A DNA stretch of 64,000 bases from Ilex aquifolium (GCA_951799425.1 OX637393.1:10288744-10352743); one strand, 5' to 3'; numbered from the stretch's first letter, positions 45,619-57,254 are shown. A program made the numbers and translations. The notes: a model not told the origin generated them from the letters alone.

Positions 45619-46025
45619 CTAAGCTTAAGTAGCTTTGACCAATTCCAAGAGCAAGAATGGGGTATATTAGCTTCCCAACCTTTTTTTGGTTAACATACCT
45701 CTCTCCATGCAACCTTAGGTCCGGTGGGTTTGAGATCAGTGTCATTCCAAAGAAATGCTCTCATAATTTTCTCAATTTTATCCAATATTTGCTAATGGAT
45801 GCTAAGGTGTAGAGCCCAATGTATCTTAATACTGCTTAATACAACCATAATTAATTGAAGTCTACCTGTATAGGATAAGAATTTATTCGTCCAGCTTCTC
45901 ACTTTTGTCTCCACTCTTTAAATCAAGGCATTGCAATGGAATGCTCTGAGTCTAGTTGAAATGAGGGGAACCACAAGATATTTCATTGGTAGAGACCCAA
46001 CAGTAAACCCAAACAAAGTTGTGAT
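45619..46025 (-). pseudogene. LINE (L1-type) ORF2 remnant, reverse transcriptase C-terminal part
   Basis: The minus strand reads VKDQITTLFGFTVGSLPMKY, then RLRAFHCNAL, then VETKVRSWTNKFLSYTGRLQ and IEKIMRAFLWN, with stops. This is the part of plant L1 ORF2 following reverse transcriptase. It continues into 32335-32034 across the retrotransposon insertion. Confidence 0.8.
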
Positions 46026-46399
46026 TTGATCCTTGACTCTGTTAGGTACACCAGAGAGAAAAATGTTGTTCTTGCTAGCGATTTTCAACATTCAGATTGG
46101 ACAAGAAAATTACAATTCAATTTGAAGTCAAAAATTAGTTGGATTAGAGTCCGAGGTTTTGAGACACAATCTAACCCGTTATGTATTCGTGAAATCAATG
46201 TTGAACCCAATTTATATAAGGCAATAAAAATTAAAATATGTATAAGAAAAAGTAGGTTAGGGCACATTTAGATTTGTTCATTTTACATTCTCACCGCGGC
46301 AGCTCTCATTTGGGGTTGCAAAGAATTGACCAATGCTTGAGAAATATGACATTATCAAGAAGTTCAACAAAGGCATAGCATAAACTTATACTTTCTTTT
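46026..46399. other. Spacer, no gene seen
   Basis: AT-rich sequence between the LINE remnant and the germin-like pseudogene. No feature recognised. Confidence 0.4.
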
Positions 46400-46695
46400 T
46401 CTCGAAGAGATAAGTGAATATCATCAATTACGCTCTTGTCGACCTGGATGGCATCATCAGCAATGGGTGGGTTTGATCCAAAAAAGCATTAACAATGGCA
46501 ACAACACCGGGATTCTGGCAGCTCAGGAAGGGAATCACAACAGTATTTTCATTGTCCACATTTTGTTGAAAGTGCCCAAACCCCATAGGGAAGACGAACG
46601 CATCTCCTTTTTGAAGGATCTTAGTGAAGAGTCTGTTTTCAGGATTGGAAGAGTCCTAGTAGTGCTTGAACAGGTTTATTAGTGACCAAATCAAA
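46400..46695 (-). pseudogene. Germin-like protein, C-terminal fragment
   Basis: On the minus strand one frame reads NPENRLFTKILQKGDAFVFP, then MGFGHFQQNV, then CQNPGVVAIVNAF, matching residues about 131-185 of the intact gene downstream. The second cupin motif (GDxxxFPxGxxHFxxN) is preserved. Upstream the frame is broken by an insertion-like change near 46650 and downstream it shifts (AIQVDKSVIDDIHL is in another frame). The N-terminal half is absent. Lying inverted 1.2 kb from the intact gene, it is probably a remnant of a local duplication. Confidence 0.8.
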
Positions 46696-47454
46696 AACGG
46701 GAAAATTGCAAGAATTCTAATATACTACGAATAGTTGTATTAAATATCTGATAAGAAATATAGAGATCAATTTGACCTGGATAGGTTTGAGTGATAATAT
46801 TTTATTCTTAAAAATATGATTGAGTAATATGTAATCAATTATCACATAACAAGTTCATTAATATAAAGATGTAATTTTTTGGTCTATGAATGTAGGTACA
46901 GTGTATCAAGATGGGTATATTATATCAAACCACCTCATATCTTTTTGTTTTGTTTTATTATTTTTCCTATCTTGAATTTCTATCTTTCAATTTATGATAT
47001 TAGTGTTATTTATCCGCCATGCAAAATCAAATATTAACGGTTACACAAAGTCAACAGTACTACGTGGTATAACCGTCCACTAATAAGTGAACAAATGTGC
47101 AAGTGAGTCTCAGGACAATGGTTCATTAGTTCAACTATTTAGTTAACTGATCGGACCAGTCCCATAATAAAAAAAATAAAAATAATTACTACTAAGAATG
47201 ATTTGTAAAAAAAGTTAGAATAATTATAAGAATAACATATTTTATGTAAAATACACGTAGTCACACTTTAGTTTGATTATAGCAAATACACGTAGTCACA
47301 CTTTAGTTAGTCACACACTTGCATTTTAACTACAGTAAAAAAATAAAAAAAAGTGCACAATAAAGTCTCATACAGATAGAAGCAGGCATCCGAATTAGTA
47401 TGGTTAAGTACGTTGAAACATTTTTTATTTTTTATTTTTTCTCTTTCACTTTCA
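46696..47454. other. AT-rich spacer with a short tandem repeat
   Basis: No gene seen. 'tacacgtagtcacactttagtt' type sequence occurs twice at about 47250-47310, 37 bp apart. The open frame on the minus strand at 47307-47801 lacks protein features and covers the germin-like promoter. Confidence 0.4.
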
Positions 47455-47616
47455 GCCAGCAGCATTTCACAATGTGCAGGTTCCATGTTAGGATCCCAAA
47501 TACATGCTACAACTGTATACTTGAAATTTGTCCAGGCATATTTCTGTTGGATTAGTGTATTTAACGTATTAGGGTAGTTCCGCCAGCAGCATTTCACAAT
47601 GTGCAGGTTCCATGTT
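47455..47616. repeat. 35-bp direct repeat upstream of the germin-like gene
   Basis: 'gccagcagcatttcacaatg' continuing to 'caggttccatgtt' occurs at 47455-47489 and 47582-47616, identical over 35 bp and 127 bp apart. The copies lie 225-350 bp before the TATA box. They may be duplicated promoter elements or scars of a small duplication. Confidence 0.7.
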
Positions 47617-47807
47617 GTGAGCAAACTTTGATACGTGACTTGAACACGAAACGACATGTACGGCCCTTTCTCGAGCAGTCGGCTTACAGTACATATGAAT
47701 ATGTTTTTGGCCTTTCCAACATATATTTTATATTTCAGACGGCAACATATCTTATTGTAGAGACCTCTTCTTCCCTCCTCTTTCCGTCCCATTTGTCTCA
47801 CCCCTCC

Positions 47808-47815
47808 TATTTATA
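47808..47815 (+). promoter_or_regulatory. TATA box of the germin-like gene
   Basis: TATTTATA in the context cctcctatttatagagag lies 94 bp before the ATG at 47902, which predicts a leader of about 60 bases. Confidence 0.55.
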
Positions 47816-47901
47816 GAGAGATTGTGATCTATTTGTTTCACAACTCCAAATCTTTACAGTATCCTTTCTCTACCTTCTTATTCATCTTCTTCATAATCAA
47901 G

Positions 47902-48653
47902 ATGACAAGCCACATTATGTTTTTAAGTTTGCTTGCTCTCTCTTGTGCTCTGACATTGGCTTTTGAGCCCAGTCCCTTGCAAGATTTATGCGTAGCAGAC
48001 ACTACAAGTCCAGGTTCAAATACAAGGCTTTTAACATGATTTTCTTCTTCATACCATTTTCTTTATTTCATAATTATTTTATTCATTCTTCTTGATTCTC
48101 TTTTTGTATGTTGACAGTCCTTGTTAATGGCCGTGCTTGCATGGACCCCAAATTTGTGCAGCCTGCACATTTTTCCTTCAGTGGGCTTCACGTAGCTGGC
48201 AATACATCCAATCGGTTTGGCTCTGTGGTTACTCCAGTTAATGTGGCTCAAATACCTGGATTGAACACCCTTGGTATCTCTCTGGCTCGGATTGACTATG
48301 CAGCATGGGGTGTTCTCCCTCCCCACATGCACCCTCGTGCCACAGAGATCTTGACAGTCCTAGAAGGGACACTCGAAGTTGGCTTTGTGACCTCCAACCC
48401 TGAGAACCGATTCATTTTAAAAGTTCTTCAGAAGGGTGATGTGTTTGTCTTTCCAGTTGGACTTGTTCACTTCCAAAGAAACGTGGGATATGGAAGTGCT
48501 GTTTCAATCTCTGGTTTGAGCAGTCAGAATCCTGGTGTCATTACCTTGGCTAACACCGTTTTTGGGTCAAACCCGCCCTTGCCAGCTGATATGCTTGCCA
48601 AAGCATTCCAGGTGGACAAGAATGTGGTCAATAACCTTCAAATCATTTTCTAA
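47902..48653 (+). CDS. Germin-like protein (cupin), secreted, two exons
   Basis: Exon 1 is 47902-48013 and exon 2 is 48118-48653. The 104-bp phase-1 intron (GTTCAA...TTGACAG) yields 215 residues, the usual germin-like length. Residues 1-20 are a signal peptide ([13 protein letters not shown]). Cys30 and Cys45 are the conserved disulphide pair. The cupin motifs are complete: [20 protein letters not shown] with metal ligands His107, His109 and Glu114, and [16 protein letters not shown] with His155. Asn66 (NTS) is a potential glycosylation site. The protein should be an apoplastic manganese-binding homo-oligomer; relatives have superoxide dismutase or, rarely, oxalate oxidase activity, which the sequence alone cannot settle. 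[10 protein letters not shown] and the KGD in the second motif fit germin-like subfamily 1. A TATA box and an inverted pseudogene copy lie upstream. Confidence 0.95.
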
Positions 48654-50737
48654 GCAAGCCTATACAGCGTTCAAAGAGATTTGAGGACTTTGTAATTTAC
48701 ATAAGATTGCACAAGGGTGTTGTTTGTCTTGCTTTCTTGGTTTGTTGTCTCATAATTCTATAAATTTAATTGCATTTGTTTTGTTTAGTCTCGTTCTTGA
48801 ATCAAATTTGATGTCTCTTTATTTCTTTCTACCGTGAAAGAAGTGAAAATTATATTTCTTATGAGCACTATAAATTTATTGGAATGAATGCGAGATAGCA
48901 ATTTCTTTCTCTTATTTTTTGGAGGAATTCAGAAATTATTATCTGGATAAATTGAGCTTGACAAGGACACAAGTAAATGAAGCAATGTTCAGAAACAAAG
49001 GATGTGCAATTTGAACTCAGGTGTTAAACTAGTGAGCTGGGATCAATATATATTAAAATTTTGTTTTCTTCTTCTAGGGGAAAATACATGCGTATATCAC
49101 ATTGGAAAAAATGGTTATGAACAAGCTAGTTTTGAGTAACTTTGGACTTAAATAAAATTAGGACTTACACCTCAAAATTGGTGGGACCAACTTTAAATGA
49201 TTTTTTTTCCGCGAGAAGATTAACGTGATATATTTATTTGTTCAATACTATTAAATATTGAATGTGAAATTATGTCTTAAAGTGATCCACTTGAATTAAT
49301 GGAAAAAGCTAAGTTTAATGAAGCGTAATATATCAGGCTTGACCTACATTGGAAGAGAGTCAAAAACTTGGTGAGTTAATATATATACTCCTATTTCACT
49401 TGTTCTACATTGGAAGAAAGTCAAAAACTTGGTGAGTTAATATATATACTCATATTTTGCTTCATGGGTTAGGCTCCACACTTTTGTGAGCAAAACGAGC
49501 ACCTGCACAACCTTGGCTATACACACATGCGTGTCGCCTGCCCACCTCACCACGACTTGGCTAGGCTTAGGTCTTGGGTCAAAAAAATATTATTTTTTTG
49601 AAGAAAATTTATTTGATATGGTGCGGGTTAGGGGTCAAACTAAATGGATCTGAACACGGACCAAACTTTTCCTTCCAATTGAATTTGAATTTGGTGCTAA
49701 CCGAAATTGTAAATTTTATATCAGTTAATATTTGAATTTGAAGCTAATTTTGCTAAGTGTTTGTTCACACTCTAGAGATGTCTTTCCCTTTTTTTATTGT
49801 TCAGATTAACAGTGTGTCTATTCAATCTGATGAGGTTCAACGAACAGTGGCATCCCATGTCTCTCTTCAGGCAATTCGAACAAGCACTAATGATCTATAA
49901 ATAAACTGCCTTCAAGCCATTTCAAGATATGAAAAACATATCGTAGTCCTTACATACCGTTGCATCATTTTTCTCTCTCTGCATTGTATTTTTGTACGGT
50001 TCAAGTATAAAACACAAAGTTATGTTCATTAGAGTCTTAAAGATTGAAGTGTTGTATTTTCAAAAACGAAATCCATTCTATCTTAGGAGACAATTACTTA
50101 TTAACCTTAAGTACCGAAAGAGAGTAAATCCGTCTTAACAAAACTGTGATTACATAAGGCTCGGATTATTTCTAGATTTTTGAATTCTTATTTCTATTGT
50201 TGTTCTGCATCACAGTAAAGGAATTTATGTTTTATTTGAACATTCTGTTTTATTTATTAGTTTGCATATTACAGTATACTTAGTGATTATAAATTTGCTA
50301 CCGTAGTCTTTAATTTTGATTATATATTTTGTATAACAAATCAAAATTTGAGTAGGAGGTGCACTTTGGGAAGGCCTACTCAAACCCACCCCTAGATTTT
50401 TGCTATTTGAGCATAGATTTTAAATTTTTGGATTGAAATTGGAAAAAAATATCTAAACCTAATTTAACTTGGGTTGGGTCTCGGGTTTTTGGCACCTAGG
50501 TCGAACTCGCACCAATTTAATTCATGGACTTTGGTAGAGCCCGATCAATTAAGACAAAAAAAAAAAATCAAAACCATGTAAGAAAGTAGGGTTAGCACAT
50601 TAAGCCCTTTTCATTTCCGACTTGAGTAACGACGTGTATACAAAATCTCTTATATTATTTTTCTTACCAAATGAACATGAGTGGTCTTATGAGATTGTCC
50701 TACGGGAAGAAAAAAAACTAAGAGGACTTATTGATAT
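48654..50737. other. Downstream spacer with a 61-bp tandem repeat
   Basis: No gene seen. 'ctacattggaagagagtcaa' to 'gagttaatatatatact' is repeated with a 61-bp period at 49344 and 49405. The rest is AT-rich. GATAT at 50733-50737 is the left target duplication of the next element. Confidence 0.5.
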
Positions 50738-51426
50738 TGATGATGCACAAATTGGCTTTGCACACCACCTGTCAAGTATGAGTAATAAATGCAGTAATTA
50801 AGGTAGAGAGAAGACAAGAATTATAGTGGTTCGGTCAATGTGACCTACGTCCACTTCTGAATGGCTTGGGTTGCCAGGTCTTTTATTAACTCAAGTGTGA
50901 AAGGAGCAGAAAGTTACAAGCTGAGAAGGAGAGGATAGAGGTATGCTCTGTTGAGTGTCATCTGATCTGCCCCTCAAGGGTTAGTGGGGCTTACAATTTA
51001 TAGTCGTCCCCTAACAGATTGGAGCGACTTAATAGCAACTATATAACTATTATGGTGGAGCTTGCGACTTCTTCTTAACGGACGAGACAGTTGAGGTGCT
51101 CTCCATGAGACTCGGTCAAAGGATGAGGTGAGGGGTTGACTCTTTCCAAGGCGGCTTGGATGAGACTCTTGGGATGACCCTTACTCCAGGGTGGCGAGGA
51201 GGAGGGCTGGGCGCCTGAGGAGGAGACCTGGGCGCCTGAGATGGTCTGGGCGCCCAGTTTGGGCGCCAGGGGGTCCTTGGATGACCTTGTGTTCTCCTTG
51301 CTAATGTAGCTCCTTGAGCTTGATGAGCTTGACCGGGTTGACCACATTGGGCTTAGCTAGCTGGACCTCTTGAAGTTGGGCCCTTGGGCTTGTAACATGA
51401 CTTGGGCCCTTGGGTTTGGCCCATCA
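50738..51426 (-). repeat. 3' LTR of the deleted Tat derivative
   Basis: A 689-bp copy. It has an extra 21-bp 'gggcgcctgaggaggagacc' unit near 51205-51240 compared with the right LTR. Confidence 0.9.
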
Positions 51427-52895
51427 TTTGCCCCCCCAATGCCCTGTGTCCAATGGAACTTGGAGATGAGGGCATTCTGTTGAATTTGAATTTTCGTCTG
51501 ACCGGCATAACTGTAAAAACTTTGGGAGGCCAAAACCTGTGCTTTTAGGCATTTTTTGAGCTTTTAACAACATCAATCACAACCAAAGGCTGTGAGTCTT
51601 GTAGTGCTCGCCTAGAGCTTCGATTTGATATATTATAAGCCTCATTTCAAGTGACGGAGCAAAAGTTACAGTCAAAACTTCGAGCAGAGAGCTGGGTGCA
51701 CGGATTTGGGCGACCAGGCAGCTTTTGGGCGAGCATACTGTGTCTTGGGCGAGCAGACAGAGTCCTGGGCGAGTAGGAATTTTTTTTTTTTTTTTTGAAA
51801 AAACTTCGGGGGGCCAAAACAGCTGTTTCTGAGCCTTTTTTGGACTTTTTACAGCATCAGTCACAGCCAAAGCCTATAAGTCTTGTAGAGCTTGTCGAGA
51901 GCTTTGATTTGATATATTATAAGCCCTGTTTGGAGAACCTTGGGAGAGCCCGGGGCTGCCTTGGGCGAGCCTGGGGGGTCTGGGCGAGCCTGGGGGGTCT
52001 GCTCCTCTCCAAGCGCTAGGCTGAGGAGCTTGGGCGAGTAGGAGGCCTTGGGCGTTAGGCTGGGCTGCCTGGGCGCCAGGCTGGGAGCCAGATGATGTCT
52101 GGGCGCCAGAGGTAGATGTCTGGGTGCCAGAGGGAGGTAGCTGGGCGCCAGTCTGGGCGCCTGAGGGGGTCTGGCCGCCTGAGGATGTTGCCTGGGCGCC
52201 AATCTGGGCGCCTAAGGGTGTCTGGGCGCCTGAGGATGTTGCTTCGTCGCCAGTCTGGGCGCCTAAGGGGTCTGGGCACTTTGCTTGGGCGCCCGAGGAT
52301 GTCTAGGCGCAAGGTCTGGGTGCCTGGTCTAGGCGTCTGGGTGTTCTGAGAGATGCTGGGAGCCCGTGTTGGAGATGTCAAAAATAATGTTATTTCAAAC
52401 ATTAAATTATCTTACATAATTACCTGGAGAGAGAGGTAGGCTGCTTGTGCGAGAGCAAATACAGAGTTTGAGGATTGCTCGTGAGAGAGCTACACCTTTT
52501 GAGACAGAGTTTTTGGCGACCCATGAGAGAGTCCTTAAGCTTGAGGTATAGGCTGCCTGTTTGAGAACAGTGCAGAGGTAGGTGGGCTGCCTACTTGAGA
52601 GTAGTGCAGAGGTAGACTGTCTGCTTAAGAGCAGAGCAGAGATATGCCAGGCTTTTTTGGCGACCCACGAGAGAGCCGCGAAGCTGGAGATAGGCTACCT
52701 GTTTGAGAACAGTGCAGAGGCCAAGCTTTTTTTGGCGACCCGCTAAGCTGGAGATAGGCTACTTGTTTGAGAACAGTGCAGAGGCCAAGCTTTTTTGGCG
52801 ACCCGCGAGAGAGCCGCTAAGCTGGAGATAGGCTGCCTGTTTGAGAACAGTGCAGAGGCAGGTAAAGCTTTTGGCGATCTACGAGATGATTCACC
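51427..52895. repeat. Repeat-rich interior of the deleted Tat derivative
   Basis: Three repeat systems fill the space where pol should be. First, a ~120-bp block ('cagtcacagccaaagcctat', 'gatttgatatattataagcc') at about 51550-51650 and again at 51830-51930. Second, a GC-rich minisatellite of 'tctgggcgcctgagg' units at about 51950-52340. Third, ~70-80-bp units with 'tttttggcgacccgcgagag' and 'gagataggctgcctgtttga' at about 52500-52880. Long frames on both strands across the GC-rich part are products of the repeat period and are not called as genes. Confidence 0.75.
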
Positions 52896-54013
52896 TCACC
52901 TAGACCTGTTGATTTTCTCAGCATTCATATATTTTTGAGCTTTTGCCAATAGTTCTGGCATGCTCTTTGGTGGACGTTTCATCACGGAGAAAAGGAAGCT
53001 CGGTGATCGGAGGCCTCCCAGGAAGGCGGTCATGCTGACTTTTTCATCGGGCTCTTCGGCCTGAAGGACCCCCTCGTTAAAACGAGTGAGGTAGCTTCTA
53101 AGGCTCTCATCTTGGTCCTGCTTTATGCTGAGCAGATGGGTGACAGGCTTCTGCTGATGGCGTCCACCAATGAACTGTGTCACAAAGGATCTGCTTAGTT
53201 CGGCGAAGGAGCCTATGGAGGCTGGGGTGAATTTGGCGAACCATTGTCACGCTGATCCCTTCAAGGTGGTTGGGAACGCCCTACACATGATCTCATCGGG
53301 GACATTGTGCAGCTGCATTAGAGTTTTGTAAGTTTCCAGGTGGTCTAGTGGATCCTTCGTTCCGTCAAAGGTCTCCACGGATGGCATTTTAAACTTTTGA
53401 GGAAGGGGGTAGTTCACCACGTCTGGCTTGAAAGGTGTGTTGTTCGCCTTACGAGGTAGTCCACTGTCTCGGGTCCCTGCGCCTTCATGGATTTGAAGAC
53501 GTCACCCAGTTGATTTTGTACCTCCTTAATTTTCTCATCCCAATGGTTGGGAGCTCCTCTAGAATGATCATGGAAATGGCTCCCATGCTCCATGCTTTGG
53601 TTTTCACCCTCATCCTCTTGGAGACAAGGGTCTTCACCATGTGGTGCAGGAGCTGGAGGAGGAGGAGGTGGAGGTCCCTCATGGGGAGCTCTCCCATGTC
53701 GGGCGCCCAAGGGGGCTCCCATGGGTGGGGCGCCCAAATGGGCTCCAAAGGTGGCGCCCAGAGGGGGAGCACCCATGTGGGGAGCTCCTTGACGCGCAAG
53801 GTGTGGAGCTCTTCTCACTCGAGGTCTAGCTTGTACTCCTCCTTGCGCAACAAGCATTAGTTGAAGCATCTGCTGGTTCTGGGCCACAAGCTCCTACATG
53901 TTCTCCAGCATCTGCTGCGTACTTGGGATAGGATTGGTTAGGGGAGGAGCAACCTCCTCTTCTCTTGGTTGGTTATCCTCATGTTGATTCATCGATCTAG
54001 TGGTGATCGCCAT
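52896..54013 (-). pseudogene. Truncated gag of the deleted Tat derivative
   Basis: The minus strand starts at an ATG at 54013 (MAITTRSMNQHEDNQPREEE). A TAG follows near 53895 just before LVAQNQQMLQLM. Then come a Gly/Ala/Pro-rich repeat (GAPPLGATFGAHLGAPPMGA) and a proline run, then the conserved gag region in shifting frames. Segment 53183-52896 reads FIGGRHQQKPVTHLLSIKQD to MPELLAKAQKYMNAEK, equal to residues about 270-352 of the full-length relative. No zinc knuckle is found. The sequence then passes into repeats. Confidence 0.8.
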
Positions 54014-54076
54014 AGGTTCAACAGAGGGAGTGATTAGAAGTGAGAAGTTTGTCGGTTCCCACAGACGGCGCCAAAC

Positions 54077-54744
54077 TGATGATGCACAAATTGGCTTTGC
54101 ACACCACCTGTCATGGTTGAGTAATAAATGCAGTAATTAAGGTAGAGAGAAGACAAGAATTATAGTGGTTCGGTCAATGTGACCTACGTCCACTTCTGAA
54201 TGGCTTGGGTCGCCGGGTCTTTTATTAACTCAATTGTGAAAGGAGAAGAGAGTTACAAGCTGAGAAGGAGAGGATAGAGGTATGCTATGTTGAGTGCCAT
54301 CTGATCTGCCCCCCAAGTGTTAGTGGGGCTTACAATTTATAGTCGTCCCTTAACAGATTGGAGCGACTTAATCGCAACTATATAACTATTATGGTGGAGC
54401 TTGCGACTTCTTCTCAACGGACGAGACAGTTGAGGTGCTCTCCATGAGACTCGGTCAAAGGATGAGGTGAGGGGTTGACTCTTTCCAAGGCGGCTTGGAT
54501 GAGGCTCTTGGGATGGCCCTTACTCTAGGGTGGCGAGGAGGAGGACTGGGCGCCTGAGATGGTCTGGGCGCCCAGTTTGGGCGCCAGGGGGTCCTTGGAT
54601 AACCTTGTGTGCTCCTTGCTAATGTAGCTCCTTGAGCTTGATGAGCTTGACCGAGTTGACCACATTGGGCTTGACTAGCTGGACCTCTTGAAGTTGGGCC
54701 CTTAGGCTTGTAACATGAGTTGGGCCCTTGGGCTTGGCCCATCA
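54077..54744 (-). repeat. 5' LTR of the deleted Tat derivative
   Basis: A 668-bp copy of 50738-51426, followed by GATAT. It contains the same 'gggcgcc' words as the internal minisatellite. Confidence 0.9.
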
Positions 54745-56470
54745 GATATAATAATCCACATTGATTTGTTAAGTAAACTTTTGGTAGAATTTGGTACAAA
54801 ATCTCTGGTAATAGTGAAAATGATAGTGATTTTTTTTTTTGGGATTTAAATAACACATTAAGCAATTAGGTGTTCATAATATGCACCTTTAAAATAGATA
54901 ATTTCCTTACTAGTTGACTATTATAACCTTTGGTCGTTATCGTTATTGTAGCTACCTTTGCTCAGGTGGACCTAATTGTTATCCTTTGAATTGCGGTGTC
55001 AAAATTCCACTGTCAATGATTCATTCAAGTCTCCCCTTGCACTTGATTGGTTTGTAATAACTGCTAGGGAGCTTTACAAACCGAACCGTCTGGTGGGGGC
55101 GATTTCAATTCTAGTTGGCTAACTCCATTATCTGCTTAGTTAGACCACGTTTGTTCGGTTAGACCATCTTTGGCTCGGCCGGTGGTACTCTGTCTTTATC
55201 AAATTATCCCTCCTCATTTTTATCATACGTCCGGTGTCACATGTCCTCATTAAATGATTCAACCATACACATGGATATTCTAAACCCCTTTATATGCCCC
55301 CAAAACATGTCTACCACGTGGCAATTGTTGGCTGACATTCTCTGCGAAATTCTTCACTAAATGTATTGTATCATTTCCAGCGAAAAGACATGTCATAATA
55401 TCCTTTCATCATAAAAAAATAGTCACTTCAATTTCAAAAATTACGTCATTCTAGCTTATAGTGCTTTCCTCTTTTAGAGTCCTCTCACTTTTCCTCTTTG
55501 AGCAACATTATGTGTACCAAAAATATATACAAAAATTTATATCAAATCACTTACAATCGTTGGATCAATAGATCTCGTCAGTGATTCAATGATTGCAGTT
55601 AATTTAGTGTAAATTTTGGTGCATAAATTTAGTATACATAGAATTATCCCTCCTATATTACTTCATCTCTGAAGTTCTTCAAGCCCATGTAAGTCCTCTA
55701 TTTACCCTTCATTTCTCGTTATTTCTTCCTCTACATTATTCTTCTTTCACGGCTCCTTTAACAAAGGATGATGTCCCTTCCTTTAGGGCCAATAATGGCT
55801 TTCCTAATGACCATGTCATCAGGGCTGCTGGGAAGGATGATTTCCTTAGAGGCTTTACAGATTCCATTCCTCTCCAACGATATGATCAAACTCAGCTGGT
55901 GATAATAACTACTACTTCCAAGTTAGGAAGAAGAAACTATACCTAGTTACCCACCTCCTAAATTCCAATAAGGGAAATGAAAAATGATATTTTGTTAATG
56001 TGTGGGAAATTGGAGTAAGTACAGAGAGGGAGAAGGACCAATTATAGATGCCTCTTCGAAGAGGGTTCCCTAGGTGATCTCAAAGGCCATCCTTTATATA
56101 TTTTTCCTTTTGTATACTTTTTATTTTCTCTTTGACTCTCTTATTGTTTGTGTAGGTGAAACCATCAAGGGAAAAATCCCAAAGAAGTCGGTGAACCTCA
56201 AGGTTCTCAAAAAAGTCTTGTCCTTCAATACCAGCCATTGTTTCTGAGCATCCCATATCTTGCTCGGTTATACCCCCACTTACCGTTCTTTCAATGTCTA
56301 GGACTTGTTTGAGTTCCATTCTGATTCAATTTAGATTCCACAATTTAACTTGAGGACGAGTTAACTCGAGAGGGTTGAACTGATGTAGAACAAGTGACAA
56401 CAGATTACTTGGAGTGGGAGGACCTTCTTGTATTCAAAGGAGGTTTTACCCTAACCCATTGGGTTTTTAA
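54745..56470. other. Spacer with unassigned fragments
   Basis: No certain gene. At 55757-55910 one plus frame stays open with VPSFRANNGFPNDHVIRAAG, then FLRGFTDSIPLQRYDQ, which might be an exon remnant of an unknown gene. Near 56340-56390 'cttgaggacgagttaactcg' resembles the end of retrotransposon pol regions, without enough text to call it. A minus-strand frame at 56080-56319 has no recognisable features. Confidence 0.35.
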
Positions 56471-56720
56471 AATTTATACCCAAAAGAGGGTTTTTTTCAA
56501 ATTATTTTCGAAATTCAGGTAGTTTTAAAAACGTCAGTTGGAATGACGTTTTTGGACCAAAAGATGTTATTTGGACTAACGTTTTCTATGAAAACGTCAC
56601 TTCAACAAACGTTTTAAGAGCACTTTTATTTTTTTTTAAATTCACAGAAACGTTGGTCTAACTAACATCTCTAACCCTTAAAAACGTTGTTTGAACCAAC
56701 ATTTTTTATCACTTTACCCA
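56471..56720. repeat. Cluster of short ACGTT-type repeats
   Basis: Words such as acgtcagttggaatgacgt, 'ggactaacgttttctatgaa', 'aacgttggtctaactaac' and 'aacgttgtttgaaccaac' recur about eight times in both orientations, with G/C at fixed positions. This resembles the subterminal repeat region of some DNA transposons, but no terminal repeat was identified. Confidence 0.35.
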
Positions 56721-56759
56721 GACTTCCTTTTCTCTTCTGTCTTCTTCCCTAATTTTTTT

Positions 56760-57162
56760 CCCAAATTTGAAATTAACACCCTCTCCCATTCCATACGAAC
56801 AGTTGCACAATCAGAAGCCCACAGACCCAGCACCACCATCTGAACCACCAACAACACCACCATCACTAGCACACAGCCCCATCACCACCATTAGAAACCA
56901 CCAACACCACCACCATCACTAGCCCACAGCCCCAGCACCATCACCATCCGAAACCCCCGGACCCACAACCACCACCATTCGAAACCCCCATACCCAGTCC
57001 CAGCCCCAAGAAAACCACCATTGTTGACTATTTGTAGACATCGGAGTTGCTGGGTTGAAGACCACCGGAGTTTCTAGGTTGAAGACCACTAGAGTTGCTC
57101 GGTTGAAGACCATCGGAGCTCTTGTTTTCGTTGAAGACCACCGAATTCCCCAATTAGGTGAC

Positions 57163-57166
<4 letters not shown>
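56760..57166. other. CCA-rich tract
   Basis: Sequence rich in 'caccaccat', 'cccacagccccagcacc' and later 'ttgaagaccaccggag' repeats. It may be a transcribed leader or the 5' part of a captured gene, but no frame with recognisable protein is seen. Confidence 0.35.

Positions 57167-57251
<85 letters not shown>
57167..57251. repeat. Compound microsatellite (TC)n(CA)n
   Basis: About 28 TC units followed directly by about 14 CA units, uninterrupted. Confidence 0.95.

Positions 57252-57254
<3 letters not shown>

Larger units (their letters stand above)
50738..54744 (-). mobile_element. Internally deleted Tat-lineage retrotransposon (non-autonomous)
   Basis: LTRs at 50738-51426 (689 bp) and 54077-54744 (668 bp) are flanked by GATAT (50733-50737 and 54745-54749). 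On the minus strand the LTR starts TGATGGGCC and ends GTGCATCATCA. Next come the primer site TTGGCGCCGTCTGTGGGAA (54075-54056), a gag fragment, then repeat-rich non-coding DNA and a G-rich polypurine tract beside the left LTR (51440-51427). Protease to integrase is missing altogether. I count roughly 25 LTR differences, plus a 21-bp duplication in the left LTR, so it is older than the 32-45 kb element. It would need enzymes from a relative to move. Confidence 0.9.

Noticed and set aside
47307-47801. 164-codon minus-strand frame upstream of the germin-like gene
   Set aside because: It crosses the duplicated 35-bp blocks and the promoter and has no recognisable feature.
52055-52402. Arg/Pro-rich frames on both strands at 52.0-52.4 kb
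   Set aside because: Frames open on both strands simultaneously across a GC-rich minisatellite arise from the repeat period and are not a gene.
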